Part shown: one piece after another, positions 1 through 6,162 of the stretch
Layout of the letters: every line of letters begins with the position of its first letter
Position numbering within the stretch: the stretch's first letter is position 1
NCBI GenBank assembly: GCA_021817185.1
Contig: JAKAVU010000148.1
Span: forward strand, 1-6,911
DNA: 6,911 nucleotides
DNA from: a bacterium
GTDB taxonomy: Bacteria > Chloroflexota > Dormibacteria > UBA8260 > Bog-877
Direction of reading: 5' to 3'
The notes under the pieces: model-generated
The model's database searches: none
What the model was told of the DNA's origin: nothing
What the model saw: only the letters and a program-made list of their open reading frames with translations
Made by a program: the position numbers and the translations under genes

Positions 1-693
1 AACCACGTCGTAGGAGCCCGGCGGGAGAGGCTCCGGATTCTCGCTGGCCACGGCGTCATGGATCGCTTCATCCAGCGCCACTTCTGGGCGCAGCCTGGCG
101 AAGTCGCGCCCCAGGTCCGACCGGTATCCGGAACCCTGGCCGCGGCGAACCAACAGGCTGTAGTAGACCTCAGTGGCGCACGCGTAACGCCGTGCCCCCT
201 CGCTGTTGGCGACGGCAAGCTCTGTGACCACGAGCGACAGCATCCCGTGCGCACTGGCACCCAGCCTCTGAGCGCGTGTGATCGCGAGACCGGCGATCCG
301 ACCCCTCTCCCCAGCGTCGAACCCCAGCGAACTCTCATGCCACAGTCTCGGTGCGTCGTCATCCTGGGGCTCGTGACCCGGCAACTCAAGGGCAGGGCCC
401 GATCCAATGTGGACCTGGGACGCGCTCGCGGCAGCCTCCCGGCCGGCCCATTCGGAGGCGCTCAGCAGGGAGGTGGCAGCTCGTGCGACGCCCCTATCCG
501 AGATTCTCCTGGCCATGAGCTGGAGTTCGTCGACAGCCTGGGGTTGGTGGACTCGGGTACCCGCAAACCGCGTGTACTCCCCCAGGCGCGAGACTATGAA
601 GACATCGCCGCGACCGCCAAGGCCCCTCAGCGCCGCCTCCGCGTGCCCCATTAGCACGTCTTCGCCTCTCGGCGCACCGATTTCGGCCGTCAC
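1..693 (-). CDS. tldE: TldE/PmbA-type metallopeptidase partner subunit, 3' end missing
   Basis: Reading the minus strand from a GTG at 693-691 gives 231 open codons with no stop, running off the window start. The GTG overlaps the tldD stop as GTGA, which indicates translational coupling. An ATG at 651-649 (codon 15) is an alternative start. Visible family signatures are YTRFAGTRVHQ (residues 40-50), matching the substrate-channel region of TldE/PmbA proteins, VANSEGARR (161-169), and LPPGSYDVV (223-231), which resembles the start of the C-terminal domain. The window therefore ends near the middle-to-C-terminal domain boundary. E. coli PmbA is about 450 residues, so roughly half is missing. 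In known TldD/TldE heterodimers TldE lacks the zinc motif and completes the proteolytic chamber that degrades or trims unfolded or modified peptides in the cytoplasm. No HExxxH is present in the visible part, as expected. The family call is firm; the peptide substrate is unknown. Confidence 0.88.
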   Translation of the reverse strand, partial: MTAEIGAPRGEDVLMGHAEAALRGLGGRGDVFIVSRLGEYTRFAGTRVHQPQAVDELQLMARRISDRGVARAATSLLSASEWAGREAAASASQVHIGSGPALELPGHEPQDDDAPRLWHESSLGFDAGERGRIAGLAITRAQRLGASAHGMLSLVVTELAVANSEGARRYACATEVYYSLLVRRGQGSGYRSDLGRDFARLRPEVALDEAIHDAVASENPEPLPPGSYDVV

Positions 694-2189
694 CCCGCGA
701 CCCCCATGCGCACGCCCCTTACCAGAACCGGCACCGATCCGTGCGAGACGAAGCCCCACTGCTTCGGTTCACCCTTCCCACAGGGAAGCCCGAACACCCG
801 CGCCTCCTCCGGACCGGCCACCTGCTCGACGCTCCCCCAAAACTGAGGCGTGACCCCGCCATAGGATGCGTTCCTCATCAACCGTCCCTTCACGCCCCGC
901 TTGACCTCAAACGCGACCTCAGTGCCGAACTGGAAATTGAGACGCTGTTCGTCGATGCTCCAGCTGCGGTCCATGTCCAGGTAGTAGCCGTCCCCGAGGC
1001 GCTCCATCAACTCGGCCAGGCTGCCCTCCCCGGGCTGCAGGGCCACATGGGTGGAGAAGCACAGGGGCAGATACTGCCATCCGTCGGCCCGCATCGCCCC
1101 GGTCGGTGCCCGGCCAAGTCGCGCCGCGGACTCTCTCGATGAGAGAAAGTCAACCACGACTCCCTGGTCGACCAGCGAAGCCCGCTGCGCGGGACGTCCC
1201 TCGTCGTCAAAGCCAAACCCACCGCGCGCGCCCGGCACGGTGGGATCGGCCACGATTGAAACGGCAGGTGAGCCGTAGCGGAACCGACCAAGTCCGTCCG
1301 CGGGCACGAAGGATGTCCCCGCAAAGCCCGCCTCATCACCCAGAATCCGGTCCAACTCCAGGGCATGGCCACAGGACTCGTGAATTTGCAGCGCCGTCAT
1401 CGCCGGCCCGATGATCACGTCCGCCAACCCCCCCGGACATTGCGGAGCCTTCAGCAGAGCGTTCGCCTCATCGACCACCCTTGGAGCTTCCCCGATCAGG
1501 TCAAGGCCCTCCACGTACTCCCAGCCCGACGCCCCGGTGTTGCCGTGGAAGGAGTTCGGGTACGACCGTCGCTGGACTTCGCCATCCGCGGCCGCCCACA
1601 CCTGGTAGAGGCCCCCACACTCGACCAGCGACTGGACCTGCCACGAACCCTCAGTGCTGAGGAAGTACCGTCGCTGCCGCTTGGCGTTGACTCCAGCGAC
1701 CGCCCCCACCACCTGCGCGGACGCTCGAGCCACACGAAGCAGCTCGTCCAAGAGGTCTTGCTTGCGAGCGAGCGGCACCGCAAACGGGTCCTGGTCCACC
1801 CGGGTGGTATACCGTCCACTTTCCGGGGGCAGCGATTGCCAGGGGACGGCCGGCCCCAACGGTGAGCCATCGACCATCCGGAGTGCGGCTCGAGCGGCGG
1901 CCACCGCGGCGTCCGCCGGCCCCAGGGACCGGGACCCGAACCCCCACATGCCCCGGGCGATCACCCTCACCCCGATCCCAAGGGTATGCTCCCGGCGGAT
2001 GTCGAGCTCGCCGTCCAAACGCAGGTAGAGCCTCTCCTCCTCGATCTCCACCACTCTGGCGTCGGCATAGCTCGCCCCGTGGGATCGTGCAAACTCGACC
2101 GCCTCCGCCGCCGATGCACGGGCCGCACGCTCATCTGCAGCCCAGCCCCATCCGTCGGCCGCAACGGAATCCGTCTCGAACAACGTCAA
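690..2189 (-). CDS. tldD: TldD-type zinc metallopeptidase subunit
   Basis: This 499-residue protein is close in length to E. coli TldD (about 480). The zinc-binding HExxxH motif is intact as HESCGH at residues 270-275 (bases 1382-1365). The following LELDRILGDEAGFAGTSF stretch, GFGFDDEG (324-331) and CGKGEP (470-475) near the C-terminus are all characteristic of the family. C470 is the candidate third zinc ligand, by analogy with the C-terminal cysteine ligand known in TldD. The N-terminal helical region (about 28-105) is the usual first TldD/PmbA domain. TldD is the catalytic half of a cytoplasmic TldD/TldE protease that cleaves peptides threaded into its chamber, for example antibiotic precursor leader peptides and antitoxins in E. 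coli. Here the partner gene follows with a 4-bp overlap. The start is TTG at 2189, supported by AGGAGGG just upstream; a second in-frame TTG at 2183-2181 has longer spacing and is possible. The gene lies behind a hairpin terminator, so it is probably a unit separate from the binding protein gene. Confidence 0.95.
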   Translation of the reverse strand: MTLFETDSVAADGWGWAADERAARASAAEAVEFARSHGASYADARVVEIEEERLYLRLDGELDIRREHTLGIGVRVIARGMWGFGSRSLGPADAAVAAARAALRMVDGSPLGPAVPWQSLPPESGRYTTRVDQDPFAVPLARKQDLLDELLRVARASAQVVGAVAGVNAKRQRRYFLSTEGSWQVQSLVECGGLYQVWAAADGEVQRRSYPNSFHGNTGASGWEYVEGLDLIGEAPRVVDEANALLKAPQCPGGLADVIIGPAMTALQIHESCGHALELDRILGDEAGFAGTSFVPADGLGRFRYGSPAVSIVADPTVPGARGGFGFDDEGRPAQRASLVDQGVVVDFLSSRESAARLGRAPTGAMRADGWQYLPLCFSTHVALQPGEGSLAELMERLGDGYYLDMDRSWSIDEQRLNFQFGTEVAFEVKRGVKGRLMRNASYGGVTPQFWGSVEQVAGPEEARVFGLPCGKGEPKQWGFVSHGSVPVLVRGVRMGVAG

Positions 2190-2192
2190 ATA

Positions 2193-2199
2193 CCCTCCT
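2193..2199 (-). promoter_or_regulatory. Strong ribosome binding site of tldD
   Basis: The minus strand reads AGGAGGG followed by TAT and then TTG. Counting from AGGAGG, the gap is 4 nt to the TTG at 2189 and 10 nt to the in-frame TTG at 2183. No ATG or GTG lies in a suitable position, so this site is what supports a TTG start for tldD. I could not see a convincing -35/-10 pair in the roughly 40 bases between the hairpin and this site. Confidence 0.8.
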
Positions 2200-2229
2200 G
2201 CGTTGATCCAGCGTCTGTGCGCGATTGGC

Positions 2230-2263
2230 CCAAAGAGGACGCCGGCCCCGCGGGCCGGCGTCC
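2230..2263 (-). terminator. Candidate intrinsic terminator after the binding protein gene
   Basis: A perfect 12-bp inverted repeat (GGACGCCGGCCC at 2237-2248 and its complement at 2252-2263) encloses a 3-base loop. It sits 15 bases past the stop codon of the binding protein gene. On the minus strand it is followed by TCTTTGG, a short and imperfect T tract. The very GC-rich stem and its position between genes support a terminator. The weak T tract means it could be an attenuating or mRNA-stabilising hairpin that allows some read-through into tldD. Confidence 0.7.
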
Positions 2264-2278
2264 CGTATCAGGGCACGG

Positions 2279-4126
2279 TTACCCCTTGGTGAAGTACCAA
2301 TCCTGGGGGTAGATCGAAAGCAGGGGATTGGCGGGGAGCACTCCGTGGAGATTGCTCTTCACCTCCAGCAACTCGTAGTCGCTGTTGGGGATCCACAGCA
2401 TCGGAAGCTGCTTGGTGACGAAGGTCTCCCACGCGAATAGAGCCTTCTGGCCAGAGTCCTCGGCGGCGTTGGAGAGCTTGACCTCAGTCTGACTGCAGTA
2501 ATTGTCCGCGTTGAGGGCGCCTCCGCAGCGGAAGTAGCCGCCGCCGGCGGGATAGTACGGAAGTGTGTAGATCGCCCCTCCCCAGTCATCGATCTGCCAG
2601 CTGCAGTCGGACTGGGTGCTCTGGCAGGGCACCGACTCCGCGTATGCGAACGTGCTGCCCTTGAGGTTGATCTGCACCCCGGCGTGGGCCGCGGTTGACT
2701 TGTAGATCTCCATCTCGGTCAACCCCGCGGAGTAGTTGTCCTGGTAGATCAACGTGAACGAAAGGGCGCTGCCCTTGGCAATGCCGGCCCCACACTGGTT
2801 GCTGCCCGTTCCGGGATCTTGGCAGGTGTCCAGGCCGTTGGGGACGACCTTCCAGCCATGATCCTTGAGGAGTCGCTCCGCGGCGGAGATGCTGTACGGG
2901 TACGGGTAGTTGCGAGCGCTCTCGATCGGCGCCGTCACGGCCGCTGAACCATTCACCACCGGCCCATAGTCGGGGGTGGCGAACCCCGCCAGCGCGCTCT
3001 TGATCCACTCCGGCTGATCGATCAGGCGTTCCAAAGCCTGCCGAATGTAGAGCTGCTTGAAGTCCGGACCGACCGTCGGGTTGTTGAAATTGATGAAGAG
3101 CGAGTTGAACCCGTAGGTCGGCCAGGTGCCAAAGGTGTACCCCTGCCGACTGAGGGAGCTCTTGAGGCCGGCATCGTTGGTCGGGAGGTATCCCACGTCG
3201 ACCAGGCCGGACTTCACCGCGTTCACCTCCGATACCTCGCTGTCGTATGGCTCGAACACCAATTTGGAGAGGTGGGCCTTGTCCGGACCGCTGTAGCTCG
3301 GGTTGGGCGTCATGACGATGTAGCCACTGGTGAGGAACGTCTTCAGCTGCCACGGGCCGTCCACCACCTTCCATAGGGGGTTGGTGGCGTAGGTGCCGAT
3401 GTCCTTCGACTGGGCGTCGAGGAAGTTGTAAACCGCCTTCGCGCCGGCCGTAGTCTCGTCGTAGTTGCCGACCGGACCGCTGGCGCTGGTGCGATCCCAC
3501 GACTGCTGCGGCATCGGCGTGATCTGGGCCAACTCGTTGTAGGTGAACCAGGTCGGTGAATAGGCCTTATTGAGCGTAAATGTCAGCTCGTAGGGGTTGT
3601 CCACCTTGATCCCGATCACGTTGTCCGGGAACAGCCCGGGAACGTAGGCTGCCCAGTTCTGCTTCTCGGCACGCAGCTCGTTCATCCAGAAGGTGACGTC
3701 GCGCGCGGTCACCGGAGTTCCGTCCGACCACACATAGTGCTTGAGCTTGATCACCACCTGAGTGTTTCCGTCCTGGTAGATCGGAGGGTAGGCCAGGCTG
3801 ATCCCATAATTGATCGCCGGTGAACTGCCGCTCCCGAACTGGTACAGGGGAGGCACCATCAGGTACTCGAATTGGCTCTGGAACTGGACTGTGAAGTCGG
3901 TAGCCGGATAGAGGGGGAAGATCCACGGCGGCGGGAGCCCTGCGGTCTCCGCGAATGTGGCCGTACCCCCCTTGACCGGGGTTCCACCCGGAGACGCTCC
4001 CGTGGTCGCGGTCCCGCCGCTCGCACAACCCGCAATCAGGCCGGTGGCAAGCAGCCCCACGACCCACGCCCGACGCCAGATCGAAGACGGGCTACGCCCG
4101 CCGATCCCAGATATCCTGTTTCGCAT
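2279..4126 (-). CDS. ABC transporter substrate-binding lipoprotein, family 5 (DppA/OppA-like)
   Basis: This 615-residue protein starts at ATG 4126 and ends with TAA. It has a type II signal peptide: basic N-terminus (RR at 18-19), hydrophobic stretch 20-32 and lipobox LIAGC with acylated C34, followed by a flexible Gly/Ser/Thr linker. It is therefore expected to be anchored outside the cytoplasmic membrane. The family 5 hallmark WSDGTPVTARDV is at 133-144. A segment around 357-369 (KQLYIRQALERLI) matches the conserved R-A-hydrophobic-I helix of this family. Members bind oligopeptides, dipeptides, nickel, opines or plant and cell-wall oligosaccharides and pass them to DppBCDF-type permeases, none of which are encoded here. 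Six cysteines beyond C34 fall in three near pairs (435/445, 501/508, 534/544), suggesting disulfides. The gene follows gntR by 51 bp and is followed by a hairpin, so it likely ends the oxidoreductase/regulator unit. The ligand cannot be deduced. Confidence 0.93.
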   Translation of the reverse strand: MRNRISGIGGRSPSSIWRRAWVVGLLATGLIAGCASGGTATTGASPGGTPVKGGTATFAETAGLPPPWIFPLYPATDFTVQFQSQFEYLMVPPLYQFGSGSSPAINYGISLAYPPIYQDGNTQVVIKLKHYVWSDGTPVTARDVTFWMNELRAEKQNWAAYVPGLFPDNVIGIKVDNPYELTFTLNKAYSPTWFTYNELAQITPMPQQSWDRTSASGPVGNYDETTAGAKAVYNFLDAQSKDIGTYATNPLWKVVDGPWQLKTFLTSGYIVMTPNPSYSGPDKAHLSKLVFEPYDSEVSEVNAVKSGLVDVGYLPTNDAGLKSSLSRQGYTFGTWPTYGFNSLFINFNNPTVGPDFKQLYIRQALERLIDQPEWIKSALAGFATPDYGPVVNGSAAVTAPIESARNYPYPYSISAAERLLKDHGWKVVPNGLDTCQDPGTGSNQCGAGIAKGSALSFTLIYQDNYSAGLTEMEIYKSTAAHAGVQINLKGSTFAYAESVPCQSTQSDCSWQIDDWGGAIYTLPYYPAGGGYFRCGGALNADNYCSQTEVKLSNAAEDSGQKALFAWETFVTKQLPMLWIPNSDYELLEVKSNLHGVLPANPLLSIYPQDWYFTKG

Positions 4127-4144
4127 TCCTACCTACTTCCTCCT
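4127..4144 (-). promoter_or_regulatory. Ribosome binding region of the binding protein gene
   Basis: AGGAGG at 4144-4139 lies 12 nt upstream of ATG 4126, and a second purine-rich AGGTAGGA (4134-4127) directly abuts the ATG. The first spacing is long and the second is too short, so either the ribosome tolerates the long spacing or the element is a doubled site. The ATG is still favoured because the next in-frame start (GTG, codon 23) would remove the charged part of the lipoprotein signal. Confidence 0.55.
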
Positions 4145-4177
4145 TGCGTGGATGCGCGGTTGATCCGGCTTGCGCAG

Positions 4178-4951
4178 TCACGATTCCGATTGATGCTCAG
4201 TCGTCTCGTATGGCTGTGATTGATCCGCTCCGGCGGGGTAGTGCTCCACCAGACGCGTGTACGAACCTTGCAGGTGCTCCTCGATGAGTCGGACCGCGGT
4301 CGCGCCATCGGCATTCGCCAAGGCCGCGGCTAGCGCGCTGTGCTCGTGCTTGAAGATCGACTTGTAGTCGGCGTTGGCGATGTTGCGCGTCAGCAAGAAG
4401 CGAAAGATGTGCGGTCGCAGCATGGTCCAGCAGGCGTACAGGCGATCATGGTGAGCTGACTTGTAGAGCAGGTCGTGAAACCTGATGTCCGCGGCCGCGA
4501 ACTGCCGCTCACCCATCGACCCGGGCTTGAGGTGCACATCAAGCGCCGCCCGCCGCAACGCCGCCAGGTCCTGCGGAGTGGCTCGGGTGGCGGCCAGCCC
4601 AACCGCGAGCGTCTCCAGGCTCCGGCGCAGACTGTACAGGTCCTCCAGATCTCCAGCACTCATGCCCACCACCACCGCCCCGCGGTGCCGCCGGAGGGTC
4701 ACGAGCCCCTCGTGATGAAGCCGCGCGAAAGCGTCCCGCACCGGGCTCCGGCTGACCTGGAGGGCATCGGACAGGTCCGCCTCGCGCAGATGCTGGCCTG
4801 GGCGCAGCACCCCCGTCACGATCCCCTCCCGAATGCGGTCGGTCACCACCTCGGATAGGCTCACCTGCTCCACCGCCGCAATGGGAGCCGCCAGGTCTTC
4901 TGTCTCAGCCACGGTAGAACACATATTGTCGACAATCGACGGCCTTGTCAA
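4178..4951 (-). CDS. GntR-family transcriptional regulator, FadR/FCD subfamily
   Basis: The longest reading frame (TTG at 4951) gives 257 residues. A winged helix-turn-helix spans about 31-95, with recognition-region sequence ADLSDALQVSRSPVRDAF (58-75) and the wing RRHRGAVVV (87-95). An all-helical FCD ligand-binding domain follows (about 103-235). Its usual metal/carboxylate-binding set is visible as D155, H159, H204 and H226. Such proteins are dimeric, usually repress catabolic genes and release DNA on binding sugar acids, other carboxylates or fatty acids. The gene sits between two oxidoreductase genes and a substrate-binding protein gene, which suggests it controls them. The true start is unclear: TTG 4951 overlaps a -35-like hexamer, ATG 4924 directly follows a palindrome and has no ribosome site, and GTG 4912 would give a nearly leaderless mRNA from the candidate promoter. 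All three leave the DNA-binding domain intact. The extra N-terminus (about 1-28) is low in recognisable features. The family is certain; the effector is unknown. Confidence 0.93.
   Translation of the reverse strand: MTRPSIVDNMCSTVAETEDLAAPIAAVEQVSLSEVVTDRIREGIVTGVLRPGQHLREADLSDALQVSRSPVRDAFARLHHEGLVTLRRHRGAVVVGMSAGDLEDLYSLRRSLETLAVGLAATRATPQDLAALRRAALDVHLKPGSMGERQFAAADIRFHDLLYKSAHHDRLYACWTMLRPHIFRFLLTRNIANADYKSIFKHEHSALAAALANADGATAVRLIEEHLQGSYTRLVEHYPAGADQSQPYETTEHQSES
4923..4951 (-). promoter_or_regulatory. Candidate gntR promoter (-35 TTGACA, -10 CAATAT)
   Basis: The minus strand carries a perfect TTGACA at 4951-4946, a 17-base spacer, and CAATAT at 4928-4923, which keeps the two most important -10 positions (A at the second, T at the sixth). 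Transcription would begin near 4916, only a few bases before GTG 4912. The spacing is ideal but the -10 element is weak, so this is a candidate only. If used, it lets gntR and the downstream binding protein gene be transcribed independently of the oxidoreductases. Confidence 0.45.
4925..4936. promoter_or_regulatory. Likely GntR (FCD) operator, perfect 12-bp palindrome
   Basis: ATTGTCGACAAT is a perfect palindrome at the 5' end of gntR. Its core TTGTCGACAA fits the TnGT...ACnA pattern bound by FadR/FCD-type GntR regulators. It overlaps the spacer and -10 region of the candidate promoter, a position where bound protein would block RNA polymerase, so negative autoregulation is the natural reading. 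The binding partner is inferred, not shown. Confidence 0.65.
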
Positions 4952-4952
4952 G

Positions 4953-4968
4953 AGTCACCGCGTCCACT
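4953..4968. repeat. 16-bp direct repeat, copy 1 (gfo2-gntR gap)
   Basis: AGTCACCGCGTCCACT on the plus strand occurs here, in the 35-bp gap between the second oxidoreductase and gntR. It recurs identically at 6349-6364 inside the first oxidoreductase gene. A CCTTGTC block precedes both copies at slightly different distances. It has no strong internal dyad. It may be chance in GC-rich DNA, a trace of local duplication, or a protein-binding site. Confidence 0.4.
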
Positions 4969-4986
4969 CCTCACCCGGTCAGGAGC

Positions 4987-6132
4987 TCAGCCGACCCTGG
5001 TCCAGGAGCGGGTACGGTGAGAGCGCTCCACCGCGTTGATCACCTCTTGCACCCGGGCCCCGGCCACAAAGTCACCGGCGTTGTCTGGCCCTCCGGACAC
5101 GATCTCATCGACGAAGCTCTTGATGAGGTTGCCGTAGCAGGTCTCCTCCCACCCGTGACCAGGCCGGTAGCCGGGAGGGAAGTGACGCTGGGGAATCTCG
5201 CGCGGCTTGAACTCAACCGCGCTGGCGCTGGCGCTCCACAGCCGCTGCCAGGCGCCGTTCTCATCGACGATGCGGCAGATCAGGGCGCCCTGGTCCCCGT
5301 AGAGACGGGCCTCCACGCCTGGATAGTTACCGACCGTCACGTAGCTGCTCTGGATCGTCATCAGGGCGCCGTTGTCCAGCCGCGCGATGAACACATCCCC
5401 GTCGTCGATGTTGATCGGTTCCCGCTGTTGGTGGAGGTTCGTGCGGCGGCGTTCTCGGACAAAGTTCTTCAAGACCCCCACAACCTCAGTGGGCTGGCCT
5501 CCGGTGGCCATCAGCCCGATGTCGATGATGGGAGCGCCGTAGCCCTCGAGCGAGGAGACGGTGATCTCAGATTCCAGGGGCGACCAACCGCCGACTGGGT
5601 CGTCGGCCGCCGGCTGCGTTAGGATCCGCTTGTCGGCTGGGTTGTCGGGGTCCAACCACTGGCTGTTCTGCTCGTACCCGTTGAAGATGAACGGCGTACC
5701 GCACCACCCCTCCTGGATCAGTTCGCGCATGTAGGAGATCGCCGGGGCGTACCTGAAGGTGAGCCCGACCTTGGTCTTGAGGCCCTTGGCCTGAGCCAGG
5801 TCGGCCGCTCGCCAGACGTCCTCCGCCCGATGGGCGACGGGCTTCTCGGTGAGGCAGTGCTTACCCGACTCGAGCGCCGCGAACACGATCGGGTCATGTT
5901 CATCTCTCGTGCAGACATCGATGATGTCGATGTCGGGCCGCTGGACCACCGCCTGGTAGTCGGACTCGGCCTCGGCGGCCGAGAACTGGACGGCACGTTC
6001 TTCCGCCAGTTTTAGATCTAGGTCGCAGACCACCGCCAGCTCCACGCCAGGACACCGCTCCCAACCGGGCAGATGCGCTCGAGTCGACCATCTACCCGCT
6101 CCGATCACCGCCACTCGCAGTTGCTCAGACAA
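4987..6132 (-). CDS. Gfo/Idh/MocA-family oxidoreductase with atypical active-site motif
   Basis: This 381-residue protein has an N-terminal Rossmann fold: VAVIGAGRW (7-15) is the dinucleotide-binding glycine loop, and the acidic CDLD at 36-39 follows the second strand, which would favour NAD over NADP. The family signature EKPV is at 96-99, with K97 the usual catalytic/cofactor-contacting lysine. The C-terminal alpha/beta domain (about 125-370) contains NIDDGDVFIARLDNGA (241-256), a typical substrate/dimer sheet segment. In the family a DxxxH motif normally supplies the catalytic histidine; here the matching place reads DIGLM (204-208), with Met where His is expected. Family members oxidise or reduce hydroxyls of inositols, sugars, amino sugars or glycosides, in the cytoplasm. 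The start is TTG at 6132, with AGGAGG 9 nt upstream. The gene follows its paralogue by 30 bp, so they are probably co-transcribed. Sequence similarity between the two paralogues is low. The substrate cannot be assigned. Confidence 0.92.
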   Translation of the reverse strand: MSEQLRVAVIGAGRWSTRAHLPGWERCPGVELAVVCDLDLKLAEERAVQFSAAEAESDYQAVVQRPDIDIIDVCTRDEHDPIVFAALESGKHCLTEKPVAHRAEDVWRAADLAQAKGLKTKVGLTFRYAPAISYMRELIQEGWCGTPFIFNGYEQNSQWLDPDNPADKRILTQPAADDPVGGWSPLESEITVSSLEGYGAPIIDIGLMATGGQPTEVVGVLKNFVRERRRTNLHQQREPINIDDGDVFIARLDNGALMTIQSSYVTVGNYPGVEARLYGDQGALICRIVDENGAWQRLWSASASAVEFKPREIPQRHFPPGYRPGHGWEETCYGNLIKSFVDEIVSGGPDNAGDFVAGARVQEVINAVERSHRTRSWTRVG

Positions 6133-6141
6133 AGTCCATCG

Positions 6142-6147
6142 CCTCCT
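6142..6147 (-). promoter_or_regulatory. Ribosome binding site deciding a TTG start for the second oxidoreductase
   Basis: AGGAGG lies 9 nt upstream of TTG 6132. The nearer ATG at 6139-6137 is in another frame, reads only five codons including a stop, and is just 2 nt from the site. The protein from the TTG begins a few residues before the Rossmann glycine loop, as expected for this family, so the TTG is well supported. Confidence 0.8.
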
Positions 6148-6162
6148 ATCGAGAATCGGGAA

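Noticed and set aside
58..654. Plus-strand open frame of 198 codons
   Set aside because: It is antisense to the tldE-type gene, whose minus-strand translation carries clear family motifs. The plus-strand product has low-complexity Arg/Pro/Gly content typical of a GC-rich shadow frame.
407..853. Plus-strand open frame of 148 codons spanning the tldE/tldD junction
   Set aside because: The product is rich in Pro, Arg, Ala and Ser with no recognisable domain, and it is antisense to two well-supported genes.
2586..3500. Minus-strand open frame of 304 codons in another frame of the binding protein gene
   Set aside because: It overlaps the family 5 binding protein completely, and its Arg/Gln/Gly-rich product has no family signature.
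4953..4970. GAGT/ACTC inverted ends in the gfo2-gntR gap as a terminator
   Set aside because: The stem is only 4 bp with a long loop and no T tract, so it is not a credible terminator.
4945..5622. Plus-strand open frame of 225 codons
   Set aside because: It is antisense to the second oxidoreductase and mirrors its codon pattern; no domain is recognisable.
6125..6139. Five-codon ATG mini-ORF overlapping the start of the second oxidoreductase
   Set aside because: Its ATG lies only 2 nt from the AGGAGG site, and the peptide has no leader-like pattern such as repeated codons. It is most simply chance.
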